A stretch of DNA of 64,000 bases from Haliotis asinina (Eukaryota; Mollusca; Gastropoda; Lepetellida; Haliotidae): positions 76,737,004 through 76,801,003 of the forward strand of contig NC_090280.1 of assembly GCF_037392515.1 (NCBI RefSeq). Direction: 5' to 3'. Below, piece by piece: positions 1 through 13,900 of the stretch. Position numbers and translations under genes: made by a program. Every line of letters begins with the position of its first letter. Positions within the stretch are counted from its first letter, which is position 1. A model generated the notes under the pieces. It was not told the DNA's origin, did no database searches, and worked only from the letters and a program-made list of their open reading frames with translations.

Positions 1-243
1 ATATATGATCTAAACGAAATGCAGACAATGGGCGGAAGATCAAGAACTATCGGCCACAGGAGGACCTGCACTCCTTACAAGACACAATAAAATACCATTA
101 ATCAACCTCAAAATATGTTTTGCACTCAACAGTTTCAAATGACCAATTACATGATTAAAACCATTTTCACTTAATGCCTTAGCCATTCCCAGAATACAAT
201 CACCAGTAAACCTGTACATCTGCCACCATTAATGACGTGTTAT

Positions 244-490
244 ACCCTGATAAGAGGCACCAGTATTGTTATTGTGCCATACCCTTACAAGAGCCACCAG
301 TATTGTTATTGTGCTTACAAAAGGCACTGGTATTGTTATTGTGCCACACCCTACAAGTGCCACCAGTATTGTTATTGTGCTAAACCCTCACAAGAGCCAC
401 CAGTATAGCTTTTGTGCTAAAGCCTTACAAGAGCCACCAGTATTGTTATTGTGCCAAATCCTTACAAGAGACACCAGTCTTTATGCTGCA
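244..490. repeat. Tandem repeat, ~37-bp unit, about 6-7 copies
   Basis: Units share the core CCACCAGTATTGTTATTGTG followed by a short A/C-rich spacer with CTTACAAGAG. Copies are diverged by substitutions and small indels. Confidence 0.85.
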
Positions 491-2810
491 TAATGTCCGT
501 ACAAAAACCATGAAGAACACTCATAACATCTTTTAATTATTTGTTTGATATATGTAGAACTGAATAACTTAATTATGATAAAACCCCTCTTGGAAATAGA
601 AAAAACAAATTAAGGCTATTTACAGCACAAAGCTATTATGTGAAACACAAACCCACCTAAATATGGATATATAAATAACCCACATTTGTCTTTTGACAGT
701 AAAACATATCATCTCTGGAAGCTCTAAATAGAAAAAAACTTGAAGATGCCTTTCCCTATCATTATATAACCATGGGCGTTTGATGCACTTTAAATTCACT
801 CATAAGGTGTGTGATATCTAGAGCAAGTTGCACTGTAAGATCTCTCTAAGGGGCATGACATCTAAGGCATTTGTTGATCTATAAATTTTCTTTGAAGGTT
901 TAGGACATTAGGGGAGAGAACTCTTTGCACAACATCAATGTTCACAGAATATGAAACAATATCGGATTTACTTTCTTATTTTTCAATTATGTAGTCAGTA
1001 TATTGATCATATTTGTTGATCAGAGTTATTTATTAGTTATTAGAGGTACTTATTTTGTCATGCACATTTCTTCTCTCATAGATCTGTTACTGGGAAATTT
1101 ACAGCGAGACTGGCAGCCATGTTGAATGCCACAAACCAATCTTGGATATGTCTATGACATGCAAGTTCTCAAGGGGAGATATAGAGTGGGTACAAAACAA
1201 TACTGTTAAGGAAATCGGAGTACAAGCTATTAGTTTCTTTATACTTTGTGATAATGAAAGTCCAACAACCAGTGTTGCCTTTAACCTTGAAAAGCTGCAA
1301 TCCATCGAGCAAGTTTTACTGTAAGGCAAAGGATGATGGATGTAAGGAGTACAATCATTACTCTGGAATGGAAAGTAAAAAATACTCAAGGTAAATCTTT
1401 CACAGAGTTATGTCTAAAGGCCATCTGAGGGTATCACAAGATAATTACAGAACAGCCCAGGAGGATGAAACTTGTACACATGAAACAATGTTCTCTGAAA
1501 GAAATATCCACCCTCCCTGTGCCACAGACACAACACAGTGCATAGTTGTCATACAAGGTTTTGATAAGGGTTATGTACAGTGTATCAAAATATTTATCAA
1601 CAAAACTCAACAAGAATTCATGTCATGATCAGGACAGCAAAGGGCACATTAATATCAGTACAATTAATCACTCTACAATCACAGAACAATAATCACAGAT
1701 ATACAGTTCAAGCAGATACACACAATTTTATATTTGCAAGGCTCTTGTATTACCTCATCAACAGTACATGGTTCGGACTACTTTCATCCCACATGAAGTA
1801 TCTACACTTGTTTTTAAATTGTAGTAGTTTTAAGATAATAGCATCATGTCCTCCTCAAGCTTATTGTTCAGCTAAACATAATTTGTTGACAAGCATTAAT
1901 AAACAATCTGGATGTCCTCTTAAAAAGTGGATTTATATGGAGCGAAAAAATTTATAATTTATGTGTTCAATGAAAGACTTTGATACTGTTGTCACCAATC
2001 TGTCAGCTACTGACTTTATGATATAAATACAATAAATATATAAAGCTGTTAATGTCTTTCATAATGAAAACAATTTCAAAAGTTTTGTTCTGACTTCCGT
2101 AAAATGTCAAGTACGGAAAATTTCTTATAAAACCACATCTGTTGCAATTCATCATAATTTGTTGTGTTTTGAAGTTTGTCAAAAATCATTTTGCACTTGT
2201 CAATTTGTTTTTCAACCAACGTATATATTATTATGATAAACTATATCCATGTTCATTCTAACCATCCTCTATTGCAGTAAGACGTGCTAAGACATGATGC
2301 CAATGAAATGCTGAGTAAGGGAAAAGTTGAATCTACAGAGTACTACATAAAAAAAACATATCACAACTGCATTTAATTGGTTGTAACCATGGAAACAGAA
2401 ACATACTAAAACAATCTACATTCATGTGCGTTTTCAACAAAATCTGAATTTCACATTATTACATGGCAGGTGGAATAAAATCTGGATTTCATTTTCACAC
2501 TTTGGGTGTGATCACACTGGGAACATATTTGACTTTGGTGAAAATACGTCTGTCAGTTGAAGGATAATTTACAAAAGCTAGAACTATAAACTGTTTAACA
2601 AGGCAAAAATAATTGTTTGCAGTACTGACTGAACAGTGGCACCAAGTGTCTTTGATTGTTCTTGTACTCCCAGGAAATTCTTTAAGACACCATGACATAT
2701 ACACAGAGAAGTACTGGATGCTGAGAACGCAGATATCACTTACATTTATTTCCAGGATTTGTCTCCACAATGTTCTTCCATCACTGTGAGTTTGTATAGT
2801 CTTATGCTGT

Positions 2811-2935
2811 GTTCAGCAATATTCCAGCAATATCACTGTAATGGAACCTGGAAATGGGCTCTGTGCCATGCATTCATGTAGGGCAACGAACCTGGTCTTT
2901 GATATGAAAAACGACCACTATACCCCACCACCCTT
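2811..2935 (-). repeat. tRNA-derived SINE (T family), degraded
   Basis: Reverse complement of the family pattern: CAGCAATATTCCAGCAATAT tail side, GAACCTGGTCTT (B-box region) and a CCCCACCACCC head end. Confidence 0.7.
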
Positions 2936-4784
2936 AATCAACTTCGAATATGTATGTACATTTACAGCAAAGTAGCCTTTTCAACCAGTGACTCCAGCGA
3001 GGATCCAGATAGAGGGAAGTCAACGTGTGTTCTGCTTACACGGCATGAGTACCATAATCTCGTCCATGTCAATTATGCCCTCTACACACAGTCTCAAGGT
3101 CAGGTAAAGGAAGGTAAAAAGGGTATTGTGATGGGCAGGACTAATTTGACATAAAATGGTCTCACTTCAATAGGTTACTTCGAAGACATGAGTAACAACA
3201 CCACAGAGCATCCATATTCATCGGTGTAGCCTCCACAAAGCCCTGATGTACTGATGGTGGTGAACAGGGAACACATACAAACATTCTTGCTGACACTTCA
3301 GAACACAAGGACCCTCATCCTACACCAATAACATAAGATGACTTTTTCTGAAGATAAATAAGAATTCACAAACTGCTGCATTAGGTTTCTGGCAACATAA
3401 CTTTCTCCTTTTGTTCAGATGTGCAGATGTGGTAGCTATTGGATGAAATCCAAAATCTTGAGCAGGTGATGACCTGCCCACGATCTTAATGAAGATGCCT
3501 CTGGAATTACAACCCACTATCACGGAACCCTGGCCTTCTCTGTACAGCAATATCAGTGATGACTTGGTCATCCTTGAACCTCACACTTTGAATTTGGAAT
3601 GTAAAAACTACAAGTTAAATGATGGGTATACGTGATGAAATCAATGCTGAAGAAATACATTCCCACAATATTGTCCCAGGAGACAAATAAAATCCCTACA
3701 GTTATGTCCTTTGTACAGACAGAAGCACCTGACAGTACTGTTAAAAATGAAGATGAATGAATCAGTCCCCTAACACATCCCTAGTCTTCTTTTGTTACAA
3801 GACAGAAATAAATAATTGACAGGAAAACACGTTTTGTCAGCTATGATGACTTACAATGCTGATGAACATGATGACTGCATTACAACTAAAACAATTATCC
3901 TTTCCCCAGATGATACAAGTATGTACTGAATGTATATACAAGTCAGAGTCACTCCTATACTCATAGCTGTAATTCTACAATGATCAAATAGTGACATGGG
4001 TGTCCAGAATGCCGTTTCCTGTAATTTAACAATAAAGAAGAAACTCTGAAAGTTGTAATGATAACCCAGTTTCTTTGGTAACCATCTTCCAAAAATAACT
4101 TGCGTTGTCATTTAAACTGTGATTTTCTAGTCTACTATTTCAGCTTCCACTTGACCAAGCCAGTAGTTCAAGGAGTATACAAAGTAGCATATCACAAGAA
4201 TTAAAAAATTAAATCAGTGTTTCAGTATCCAATAGGGCACTAATTTAGAAAATCTAAACTTAAACTGGCATCATTAGAGAAGCAAGTGGGCTTCTCACAG
4301 TACTCATCCTTTCGCAACAGCTGCATCACTTAAGCTTCACAACTAATAACATGTTTACAAGACAAAACAAGCATGCTTTATGAATATTGGTGTTAAATAA
4401 ATAAATATATACACATGTCACCTTGTTAAGCGTGTGGTGGAAGTCATACCAAGATGAATCCCACCAAAGCTACTACCTATATATGACTGCTATTTACAAA
4501 CATGTCACCCATGTACACTGACATTAAATGACCTTCTCAGGACTTACTGAAAGAATCAAGGGATCGTCTTTCGCTCTTTACATACACATTTACACACTGC
4601 CAACCAAGTTTCAAAATTGTTGTCATTGAAATTTGTGTCGGTGAATTTTAACTCAAACTCATTTTGTGAAAGTCTCATCATTGAAAGTGAGCATTGAAGT
4701 ATCACGTTATGAGATTCTGTTGTGCATCTTCTTCACGGAAACCACAGCAGCAGGAGCAGTGTCATTTGTGCCGTATGGGATGAT

Positions 4785-4920
4785 CTAAATGTCCACAACA
4801 TCTGACAGTGTCTGGACAGCATCAGAGGCATTGGATGTTGTCGATGCTGTTGCTGCTAAGGTTGTGTTGGCTACCGTCTTCACCACCTCTCGGAGCTCAT
4901 TGACTTCAGATTCGATGCTC
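4785..4920 (-). CDS. GOLGA3: GOLGA3 terminal coding exon, residues 1615-1659 and stop
   Basis: The acceptor CATGATAG joins in phase to the GTATGTG donor of the previous exon. Encodes an Ala/Thr/Ser-rich end finishing SDVVDI and a TAG at 4785-4787. Poorly conserved, as in vertebrates. Confidence 0.8.
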
Positions 4921-7900
4921 CTATCATGGCAATGTGATATACATCAGTGACACACAAGGTTTGAGTGAAATGACAGTGAAATTAACAATGGTTATCACTC
5001 ACAATATGCAGATAGATAACTGAGGCTCAGTAATGGACTATAATTGCAACCACACCACAAAATGTATGTGAGTAAGAATGAAACATTACATTGTGCAAAC
5101 AAAACAGGCACTGATTAAAACTAGGATCAAGAGGGTTGAGACACACATGTGAGTATGTTGTTTACATGGCAGTTTTATTAGTCAGGAACTGCATCAGCTG
5201 CTTACATCTTGATCTAATACACAACAATAAGAAACAAACTTTCTTACTTTATATTGAATATCAACTTGTCTCCAGAACCCATCCATAATTGCTAATGCAA
5301 ACTAGGTAAACTGATAGACCAATTATTCGATCAACTGCTCCAGCAATCAATATAATTCTTTATTTATGATTATGTCATCCATGTTGCATTGTGTGTGTGA
5401 CTGTTTGTATCCGCCCTGACCTCCCTCAGATTTCTTAGGCCAGCCCTCTTTGTTTAAGATGGATACCCCATAAAAAAAAATATTCTGGCTCTAAGTTGAC
5501 CAGCGCTTGTTTTACCTCCTAATACCAGGTAGGGTAACTGCAAGTACAATGTCTTAACCTCTTTGAGCATTCTGTGATCAGAGATTGAATCACTGACCTG
5601 TCACAGCTCCCATACAGCTTTATGACTTTCTTGTTTGTTCTTTAACACTGCACTCAGCAATATTCCAGCTATATAGCAACTCAGTGAGCCTGACAACCAG
5701 ATCCCTTCACAACAAGCATGGGATGATGAAGACCAAATCTAGCGCAGATCTATACCATACAAACATTCATGGATGAAGTGTAATCTGGTTGGAACACAAA
5801 TGGTAAAATAGTGTCTCCAAATCATTTAAAAATGAAATCTCTGATGTGTAATTGAAGAAGCACATACCTCCAGCTCATGTTTGAGGAGTGGACAGTGGTG
5901 GTGTGGACGTCCATCTGCTTCTGGAGTCCGGAGATCTCGGACCTCAGTGAGCTCAGGCAGGTTTGAAGATTGTCCAGGGGTCTGTACAAGGGAGACAACT
6001 CCATACATACACACCTCACAAGAAATTGTACTTATAACCAGTATTATTATTAACCAGTATTATTAAAAGATTGCTATTCACACAATGAATGACAATTGCT
6101 ATTCACAATTAGTAAACGATACTGCAATCTTTCTTTGAAAGATTCCAACCACACTGGAAATACTAGTACTATGCTGGAGAGTATACAGACATTTTCTGTC
6201 TCTACTAGCGTGCATATGGATATATTGTGGGTATGCTGCAGTGTATGGAAATTCTGCCCACACTGGAGTTTATACTCCAGTACAGACAGAAAATATCTCT
6301 ACATTCTTCATTTAAATTGAGCAGAGAAAGAGTAACAGGTTTTATGTTGGAATATAAGACCTGTAATGAAATTGTGTTGTTGGTTTTTGCATAACACCAC
6401 ACTCAGCAATATTTCAGCTATATGACAGCTGGCTTTAATTGAGTTGGACCAGACAATCAGGTAATCAACATCATGAGCATTGATATATGACATGAGTCTG
6501 ACCACAAGATCACGTTAGTCACCTCCTTAAAACAAGCATGGGCTGCTGAAGAACAGTGAAGTTACTTACTTGCTTTCTAGGGCCTTCACAGAAGTGTCCT
6601 GTAGGAGTCTCTCAACGGCCTCCAGGTCAAATGATGGGGCTGGGAGTGGGGTAGAGGTGTCAAAGTTGACCTGTGTTCCCTTGTCCTCACCGCTGGATGT
6701 GACCAGCCCATCACCTGCCGCCATCTGAAGCTCTTTCTTCTTGGAGATGATCTTCTTTGCAAGCTGCAGATTTGTAGTTACCACAATTATGTGTGCCAGT
6801 ATACCTCAAGATCTTCACATGACACAAATGACTCCAATCATAGGCATCAAAATGAGTGAAAAGGCAATCACCATTCTCTTATACAGACATAAAACGGCAA
6901 AGAACAAAAGCCTGGGTTCTTGGGGGTCTTTTACTGCAGATTTACATTGATTTCAAATGCTTTCAAAATGAAAGAAACCTGTAGATCCGCAGAAAATTAG
7001 TATGTCTGGTCATACCACTAGCTTCACAAATCATTGGTAAGTAGTGAGTGAGTTTAGTTTTACGCAGCACTTAGCAATATTCCAGCTATATGGAGGCAGT
7101 TTGTAAATAAGTGAGTCTGGACCAGACAATCCAGTAATCAACAGTGAGCATCAATCTTTGCAATTGGGAATCAATGACATGTCAACCACGTCAGAGAACC
7201 AGACAACCTGATCCTGTTAGCCACCTCTTATGGCAGGCATGGGGAAGTAAAAAATAATACATACGTCATTTAAAATAACATAATACCAATTGAACATGTA
7301 TCTTACAAACTTCAAAACAGAATGAAGCATGGTGAATCACTACATGAAATAAAAAACACATATTTGAAGTTGAACTTTCATTTCAATTTTATGGATATGG
7401 TTAAACTACCACCAACAATGTTTTGGACAAATATCCTGAATCAAACAAAAAGAATATGAACTGCTCCCCAACCTTGTGGTGCTGCACTGATGACTTGAGG
7501 GCACTCCGTAGCTCTGTGACTCTGGTCTTCTGAGTCAGCTTGTCCTTCCTAATGGCTGCCATCTCAGCTTTCAGAGTATCAATCTCCTCTTGTTTTTCCT
7601 GTAAGTGATGGCATGTATGAGGCTTGGACATTTCACACCATGGTCAGCAATGGTCCAAGTCTTTTACAAAAACAGTATTGGCATTGGATCCAGATCCCTA
7701 TGATCGTTCAGAAAATGACAAACTGATCCGTAAAATCATCCCTTACATCAGTAGATGAGATGGTTAATACCATAATACCAAAGCTACTTTAAGGTTGTCT
7801 GTAAATAATGAAGTCTGAGCAACACATTGGTTATTGACATCATGAGTATTGGGCGAGATGCATCATGCAGGTCTGCCAGCCTGATGATCAGATCCCATCA

Positions 7901-10900
7901 TTTGCCTCTTTATATGACAAGCTGTTGAAGACCAACTGGAGTCTACATCTTCCAGTGTTAGTTTGGGACACAGGCAATATTGGGACGGTGCTTCCTGTAC
8001 ATGCTGAACATCTATCAGCATCCTGCTCTCATGACATTTTACCATGATGCCATCACCTTAAAGTTTCCTAGATAACAGAAAAGTGAAGTTAGAGCTGTGT
8101 GTACTGACCTGTAGGGTTTTCCTCATGCTTTCCAGCTCGGTGTGCTGCCGGAGCTCTGCCAGTCGAAGCTGTTCCTGCAGCTGGTCCACCTCCACTGACT
8201 TCTGTTGCAGCTGCCACTGTAAGGACTGCAACGCAGCATACATCATCTCATGGCATCATGCATAGCACATAATATACATTATTTTCTGATTTTGCATTAA
8301 TGCATTGAATGAGTACTCATTTGTAAGTACTCATTTGTACAAAACATTTTAACCACCCACACTTGTATCGTTAACCAACTGTTACACTTGATGTCTGTTC
8401 TGGAACTCCAGTAACCACTTGATTCTATTCCTATCTGAACTTTGCTACACAACAGCCAAACCTAGTGCTTCTTCCACCTGGACCTCCTCAACCACACGTA
8501 AATCTACTACTCCCTGAACGTCTCCTACCTGAATCTGCTCCATGATGAGGGGGTTGCGGGCGATGTTGTCTGCAAGATCCCGCCGCACCCTCTCCAGCTC
8601 CTGCTCCAAACCCTTGTTGTGTGACGAGAGGCTGGTCACTTGAGCCTGGTGGCTCAACACGGTCTGTCTGCTTGAATCCAGGTCAGCCTGTAGCTGGTTC
8701 AGTGTTGCATCTCTTGTCTGCACATCCTGTCGCAACTGCTCCAGGTCCTGCTTTGAAGCATCTGCCTGTTTCTTCAGACGTTTGTTCTCTGATATCTTTG
8801 TCCCAATCTGTGGTAAAGAACAGCTTTTAAACTGTAGGTTTACAAATATTATTTAACAAACTATATCCATGTCCCTATGCCATCATGTTTACTAAGGCTG
8901 CGTACCTCAACCAGCCTGTTTCGTAGGATTCCCCTACCTTTCGGCTTCCTGGGATCCCTCTTTACATGAGCTTTGTAGGATCCCTTTACCCACTGGCTTC
9001 CTAGGTAACCTCTACCCACTGGCTTTCTATGATCTGTCTACCTATTGGTAAGGACCCTACCCACCTGCCTGCTTCCTAAGATCCCTGTACCCACCAACTT
9101 TGTGAGGTCCTGTACCCTCTACATTAATGCTTCACAATGTCAGCAACCCTAGCTTCTTGATGCCTGTCAACCCACCTGCTTCCTGAGGTCCCTCTGACCA
9201 TCCTTCTCTTTCTGCAGGAGGTCCTCGAGACCCTGGATCCGGCGAAGGTAGTCTTGCTGGATGTTGTCCTGTCCTGCCATGGCATCAGTCAGCTGGGCAT
9301 GGATCTCCACCAGGGAGGACTCCCTTCGTGCCAGAGCCTCCTCCAGCTGCGACACATGCTGCTTCAAGGAGCTGTTGTTCTGCACCAAACCTGTAACAAA
9401 CCCATCCACTTACACAGGGCTTGAGACATACCTTTTTCAGCTTGGAATTCCCACAACTGTAAACTTTGATTTCCTAAATAAGTAACCCAGTTAAATCTCC
9501 TTATTAGTGTTATATACTCTTAAAAAAAGTAGGGGATAATGAGAGAGTGAAAGTGTTTAGTTTTACGTTGTGATCAGCAATATTCCAGCTATATGGCGGC
9601 AGTCTGTAAATAATCAAGTCTGACCAGACAAACCAGGGGATAATGAAGTTTCAATCTGGATAGGAAATGTAAACGTTAGCAAATGTTTCAAGGACAGACA
9701 TCTTATGAATGCACCACCATTTCCTTTTATTACCACCCCTAAACACAATGCATGATATGTATGTGCACAACGCAGTAGCCCCATACACGTGCATGAGATC
9801 CTGTGATTTTGACGTTTTTTCAAGAAGGTTGAGAAATCACTTAGAACATTAATTTTGACACTCATCTTGCATCACACATTTGTTAGTGTTTGTTTCTAGT
9901 TGTTTGTTTTAAAATACAAATCGTACACATGCAAATGACATGCCATACACCAATCATCTTTCAACAGCGACTACATACAAATAACTATGGTTGTAAGGAA
10001 GTGCAAATGGTGATTAACACTCAAAACATTCAATAATATCGTATCAACACTGATTGACTCCGATAAATCTGCTAAATATTTTTTATCGTGAATAAAAAAA
10101 AAAGATGATCCCCTACTTTTTTTAAAGAGTATACTTCAAAGTCTAAAAATGAAAAAAGAAAACAAATAAGTCCCACATCCGCTTACGACAATAACAGGAA
10201 ACAATTAAACATGATATGCCATGTGACAACCTATGTACCATCCCTCCACGAACCTGCCAATCTCCCTCGCTCCTTCTCCAGCTCCAAGGACAACTGCTGA
10301 TTCAGCTCATCTGTCTTCTCCCTCTCACTTTCTTCCTCTCTCGCCTGCTGTAGAGCTGCATCAAGAGCAGACAACTCTTCCCTCAGTGTGGCTACTTCTG
10401 TTTCTTTGGCATGTTGTAGAGCAATAAGTTGATTGTGAAGTTCTTGTTGTGATAAACGGGATGTTGACAACTCAGTGGCCAGAGTCTGGTTTGAAAAAAA
10501 TCAATGTTCAAGTTTCATGTGAGGCTACCACAACTACACCAAAAACAATCTATGTTTGTTGATGTCAGCTGGTATATACGATATTTCCTGATATTCCTCT
10601 CCTACTACTTCCAGAGATTCCACATACGTGACTTTTGAGTTTCCTTTCCTACTGTTTCCAACCTGGACATCCCCCTCAATGAGCTCCTCCCTATCTGTTT
10701 ACTGAGTCCCCATCTGCTTTCTGAGATCCCCCATTATCAATTTCCTGTGGTCCCCCTAACATGTATCCAAAGATTTGCCCGAAATTTGCATCCACATTTC
10801 TCCTTACCCCATCCACTATCTGCTTCCAGAGAATCCCCAAAAGGAATAACTGAAATTCACCTGAATATCAAGACACACCACTAACCTTGAACAATGATTG

Positions 10901-13900
10901 CATATGTTTAAGACATCTTTTAGAAAAAGTACCCCCACGATATCCATGAAGCATCGCCTACCTGTAGCTCTGTCCTCATCTGATCCTGCTGTTCAATGGA
11001 GCTGATCTCAAACTGTCTCTGCATCATTTCCAGCTCTGTCTGCACCTTCTCCTTCTCAGCCATCACCTCTCGCAGCCGGGAACTCAGAGTTTCAACGTTG
11101 TCCTCAAATGCTTTCTGTCTACTCATCAACTCTTCCTTCAGAGAGCTAAGATCATTACTGAGCTGTTCACTGTGCTCTTTATGTTTCTGTTTCTCATGTT
11201 CTCTCCTTTGCTCTGATTCTGCTAACTTGCCCTTCACAGCCTGGTTCTCCCTGGATAATTCCTCATATCTCTCATCTGACACAGTACTAGCAGTACTCTG
11301 TTGTATACTGACACTGTCCACTTTAATGGCGAGTTGTTGATCTGCTGCCTCTAGCCTTTGTTTGGTTTCTGAAAGCTCCATAATCAATGCATGTTTCTCT
11401 GTCTCACTAGCATCCTGAGTTGACATGACTGCAGCTAACTGTTCCCTCAACATTTTCACATCACTCTCCAAAGAGGTCTTTTGGATCTCTAATTGCTGTA
11501 CCTGAGTTGACTTACCATTATAATCTGTATGCATTGATTCATAGCTACGGTTTTTGATATTGAGATCCTTCCTCATAGTCTCCAACTCCCTCTGAAGTTG
11601 AGACTTGTCTGAGTTCACTTTCTCCAACTCAGTCAGTTTCATATTGAGTTCACCCTTCATCATCTTGAAGCTCTTCTCAACCTTGTACATATCATTCTGA
11701 AGCTTCTCAAGGGCTTCATCCACCACTGTCTTCTCCTCCTTCACAGCCTGATATAAGATTTCTGCTGAAGCCTTCCCTTCCCTCAACTGAAGGATCTCCT
11801 TGTCCTTCTGTGTGATCTCAGCCTGGAAGGCCTTCAGTTGTGCCTCAACCTCAATCAGCTTCTGATTCACATCCTCAAGCTCCTTCTCCTTCTCCATCAG
11901 AGTTTCCTGGGAGAGAGTCATCTTCTTCATCAACTCCATCTGTTCATTCTCCATATCAAATATCTGCCCATGCCTCTTCTTGAGGTCTTCCTGAGCCTTG
12001 TCCAGTCTGGCTTGTAGGTCATTGTTAATTTGCATGAGGAGATTCAGTCTGGACCTTTCATCTTCCGCTGTGGTAATCTGTGTATTGAATGTATCTTCAA
12101 TCATTGCCCTTTCCCTCTGAATCTCCTGAAAGGCTGCCTCACGCTCCATCATATCAGATTCAATTGTTTCAAGATGCTTTGCCAGCATCTCTTTCTGCTT
12201 CAGAGCTCTGTGTTGAGCTTCAGTTAGCTGCACCCTTAGCTTAGCATTGTCTGTTTTCAGCCGCTCAACAATGGTGCCCTGACTGACACTCTGGGCTTGA
12301 AGGATGGTCAACTCCTTCTGGAGTTGTGACCTGACATCATGCGCCAACTGTAACTGCTGCTGGTACCATTCCTTTGTCTTCACAAGAGACACAAGATCAC
12401 TTTTGGCAGATCTTGTCTCATTTTCTAACTCATTTTTAGACTGTAGTCCATTTTGCACTTCAACATAGAGCTCAGCTACCTTGTTCTTAAGAGCCTGTAT
12501 TGCTACTTCTTTAGACATGATATCATCTCTCAGGTCTTTCATCCTGAGCTGCAGCTTGTCATGAGCCTCCTGGGTCATTTGAAGCTCTTCGTGAGAGATT
12601 TTACTTTCTTCAGTTTTCTCCTCTAGGAGTTTCTGAATCTCTCTTGCTGATTGTTCCAAAGTTTCTCGTGATTTCTTCAGCATGTCAACCTCATGTCTAA
12701 GTGACTCTTTTTCTGGATCATGTTCTCCACCTTTGTGAGACAGAATCTTGAGTCTGAGTGAGGCCAGCTGGGCCTGTAACTCAGCTCTCTCTTGGAGTGT
12801 GGACTGCGCCTCCTGTGTTAGCACCTCCAGCTGTCCTTCTAGCTTGGCTTTCTCTCTCAGAGCCTCATCCAACTGCTTCTTCATAGCTGGACTTGCATCA
12901 CTGTACTTGCTGGTCTTCACAGGACGTTGAAGCAGTGAGCTAGTGTTGTACACAACCGGCTCTGTTTTGGGAAACAAGGGACCAATTTGTGGAACAAATA
13001 TTTGTGGCTTGTTTGCTGGAATTGCATAAGGTGTAGATGTAAGCGGATGCTGCAAAAGGGAACTAACATCCATGTCCACTCCTGAATCTGAGGATGTGAC
13101 TTTGGCTTGTTGGGCAGGACTTTTTGCATTATGTACAGGTTTAAAAGAGGTTTCCTTTACAGGAGGCGAGTGTCTATGTTGCACAAACTGACTCATATCC
13201 ACTGATTTAACAGGAGGCAAAGACTTCAAGAAGTTGTCCGTTTCAGATTGGTTATATTTCTCCAACTCCTGCTCACTGGAGATACTGGACACACTCCTGG
13301 TATCGTCTGTCCTGTCACTCACACTTCCTGAACCATTCACAGGCCCATCCTGCAGGCTGTCCTCGGACACCTTCCTCTGCTTATCAGACTTCTTCTTGTC
13401 ACCCTTAGGTCCTACCTTTACTCCCTTGGAGTCCTTGCCCCCGAACCAACCTGATTTCTCTTTGGTAGTGGTCCGTGTCAGGGATCCTGCAGGGATACGG
13501 ATCAGTTCTTTAGTCTCAGCAGTATCTGCACTCTTTGTAGATTCCCTACTAACACTGTGCGGGGTGTCAGTAGTATCATGTTTCATCACTTCAGCTGTTG
13601 GTGACTGAGGAGACAAAGTTGGACTTGGCACCTAAAACATAAGGAAAAGGTTGAAGCATAAGGAACTTCAAACTGCAATGGTATTTCTCATGTATGGTCA
13701 AGCACAGTTTTAGAGCAACTGACCCTGGGCCTACATATTCTGGTACCATTGTTTTAACTGCTTCTGGTTACTGCATACAAAGGAAGCTGAATAAACCGGC
13801 ACTCACTGGGAAAGAAGAAATAATCCATTTTAGACAATGTGCCGGATTATGGAGCTGATGATATATGAACCAGTCACGGATGGAACTGAGATTATATGCC

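Larger units (their letters stand above)
1..4784. other. Flank or 3' UTR beyond GOLGA3
   Basis: No coding exon could be supported. The open frames here are short, lack splice partners and match nothing I recognise. It could be a long GOLGA3 3' UTR, but I could not place a poly(A) site. Holds a 37-bp tandem repeat near the left edge and one degraded SINE. Confidence 0.5.

Noticed and set aside
1580-1957. 125-residue plus-strand frame
   Set aside because: No domain, poor codon pattern and no splice signals; probably chance in AT-rich flank.
10996-11340. Ser/Cys-rich plus-strand frame opposite GOLGA3
   Set aside because: Antisense shadow of the coiled-coil exon.
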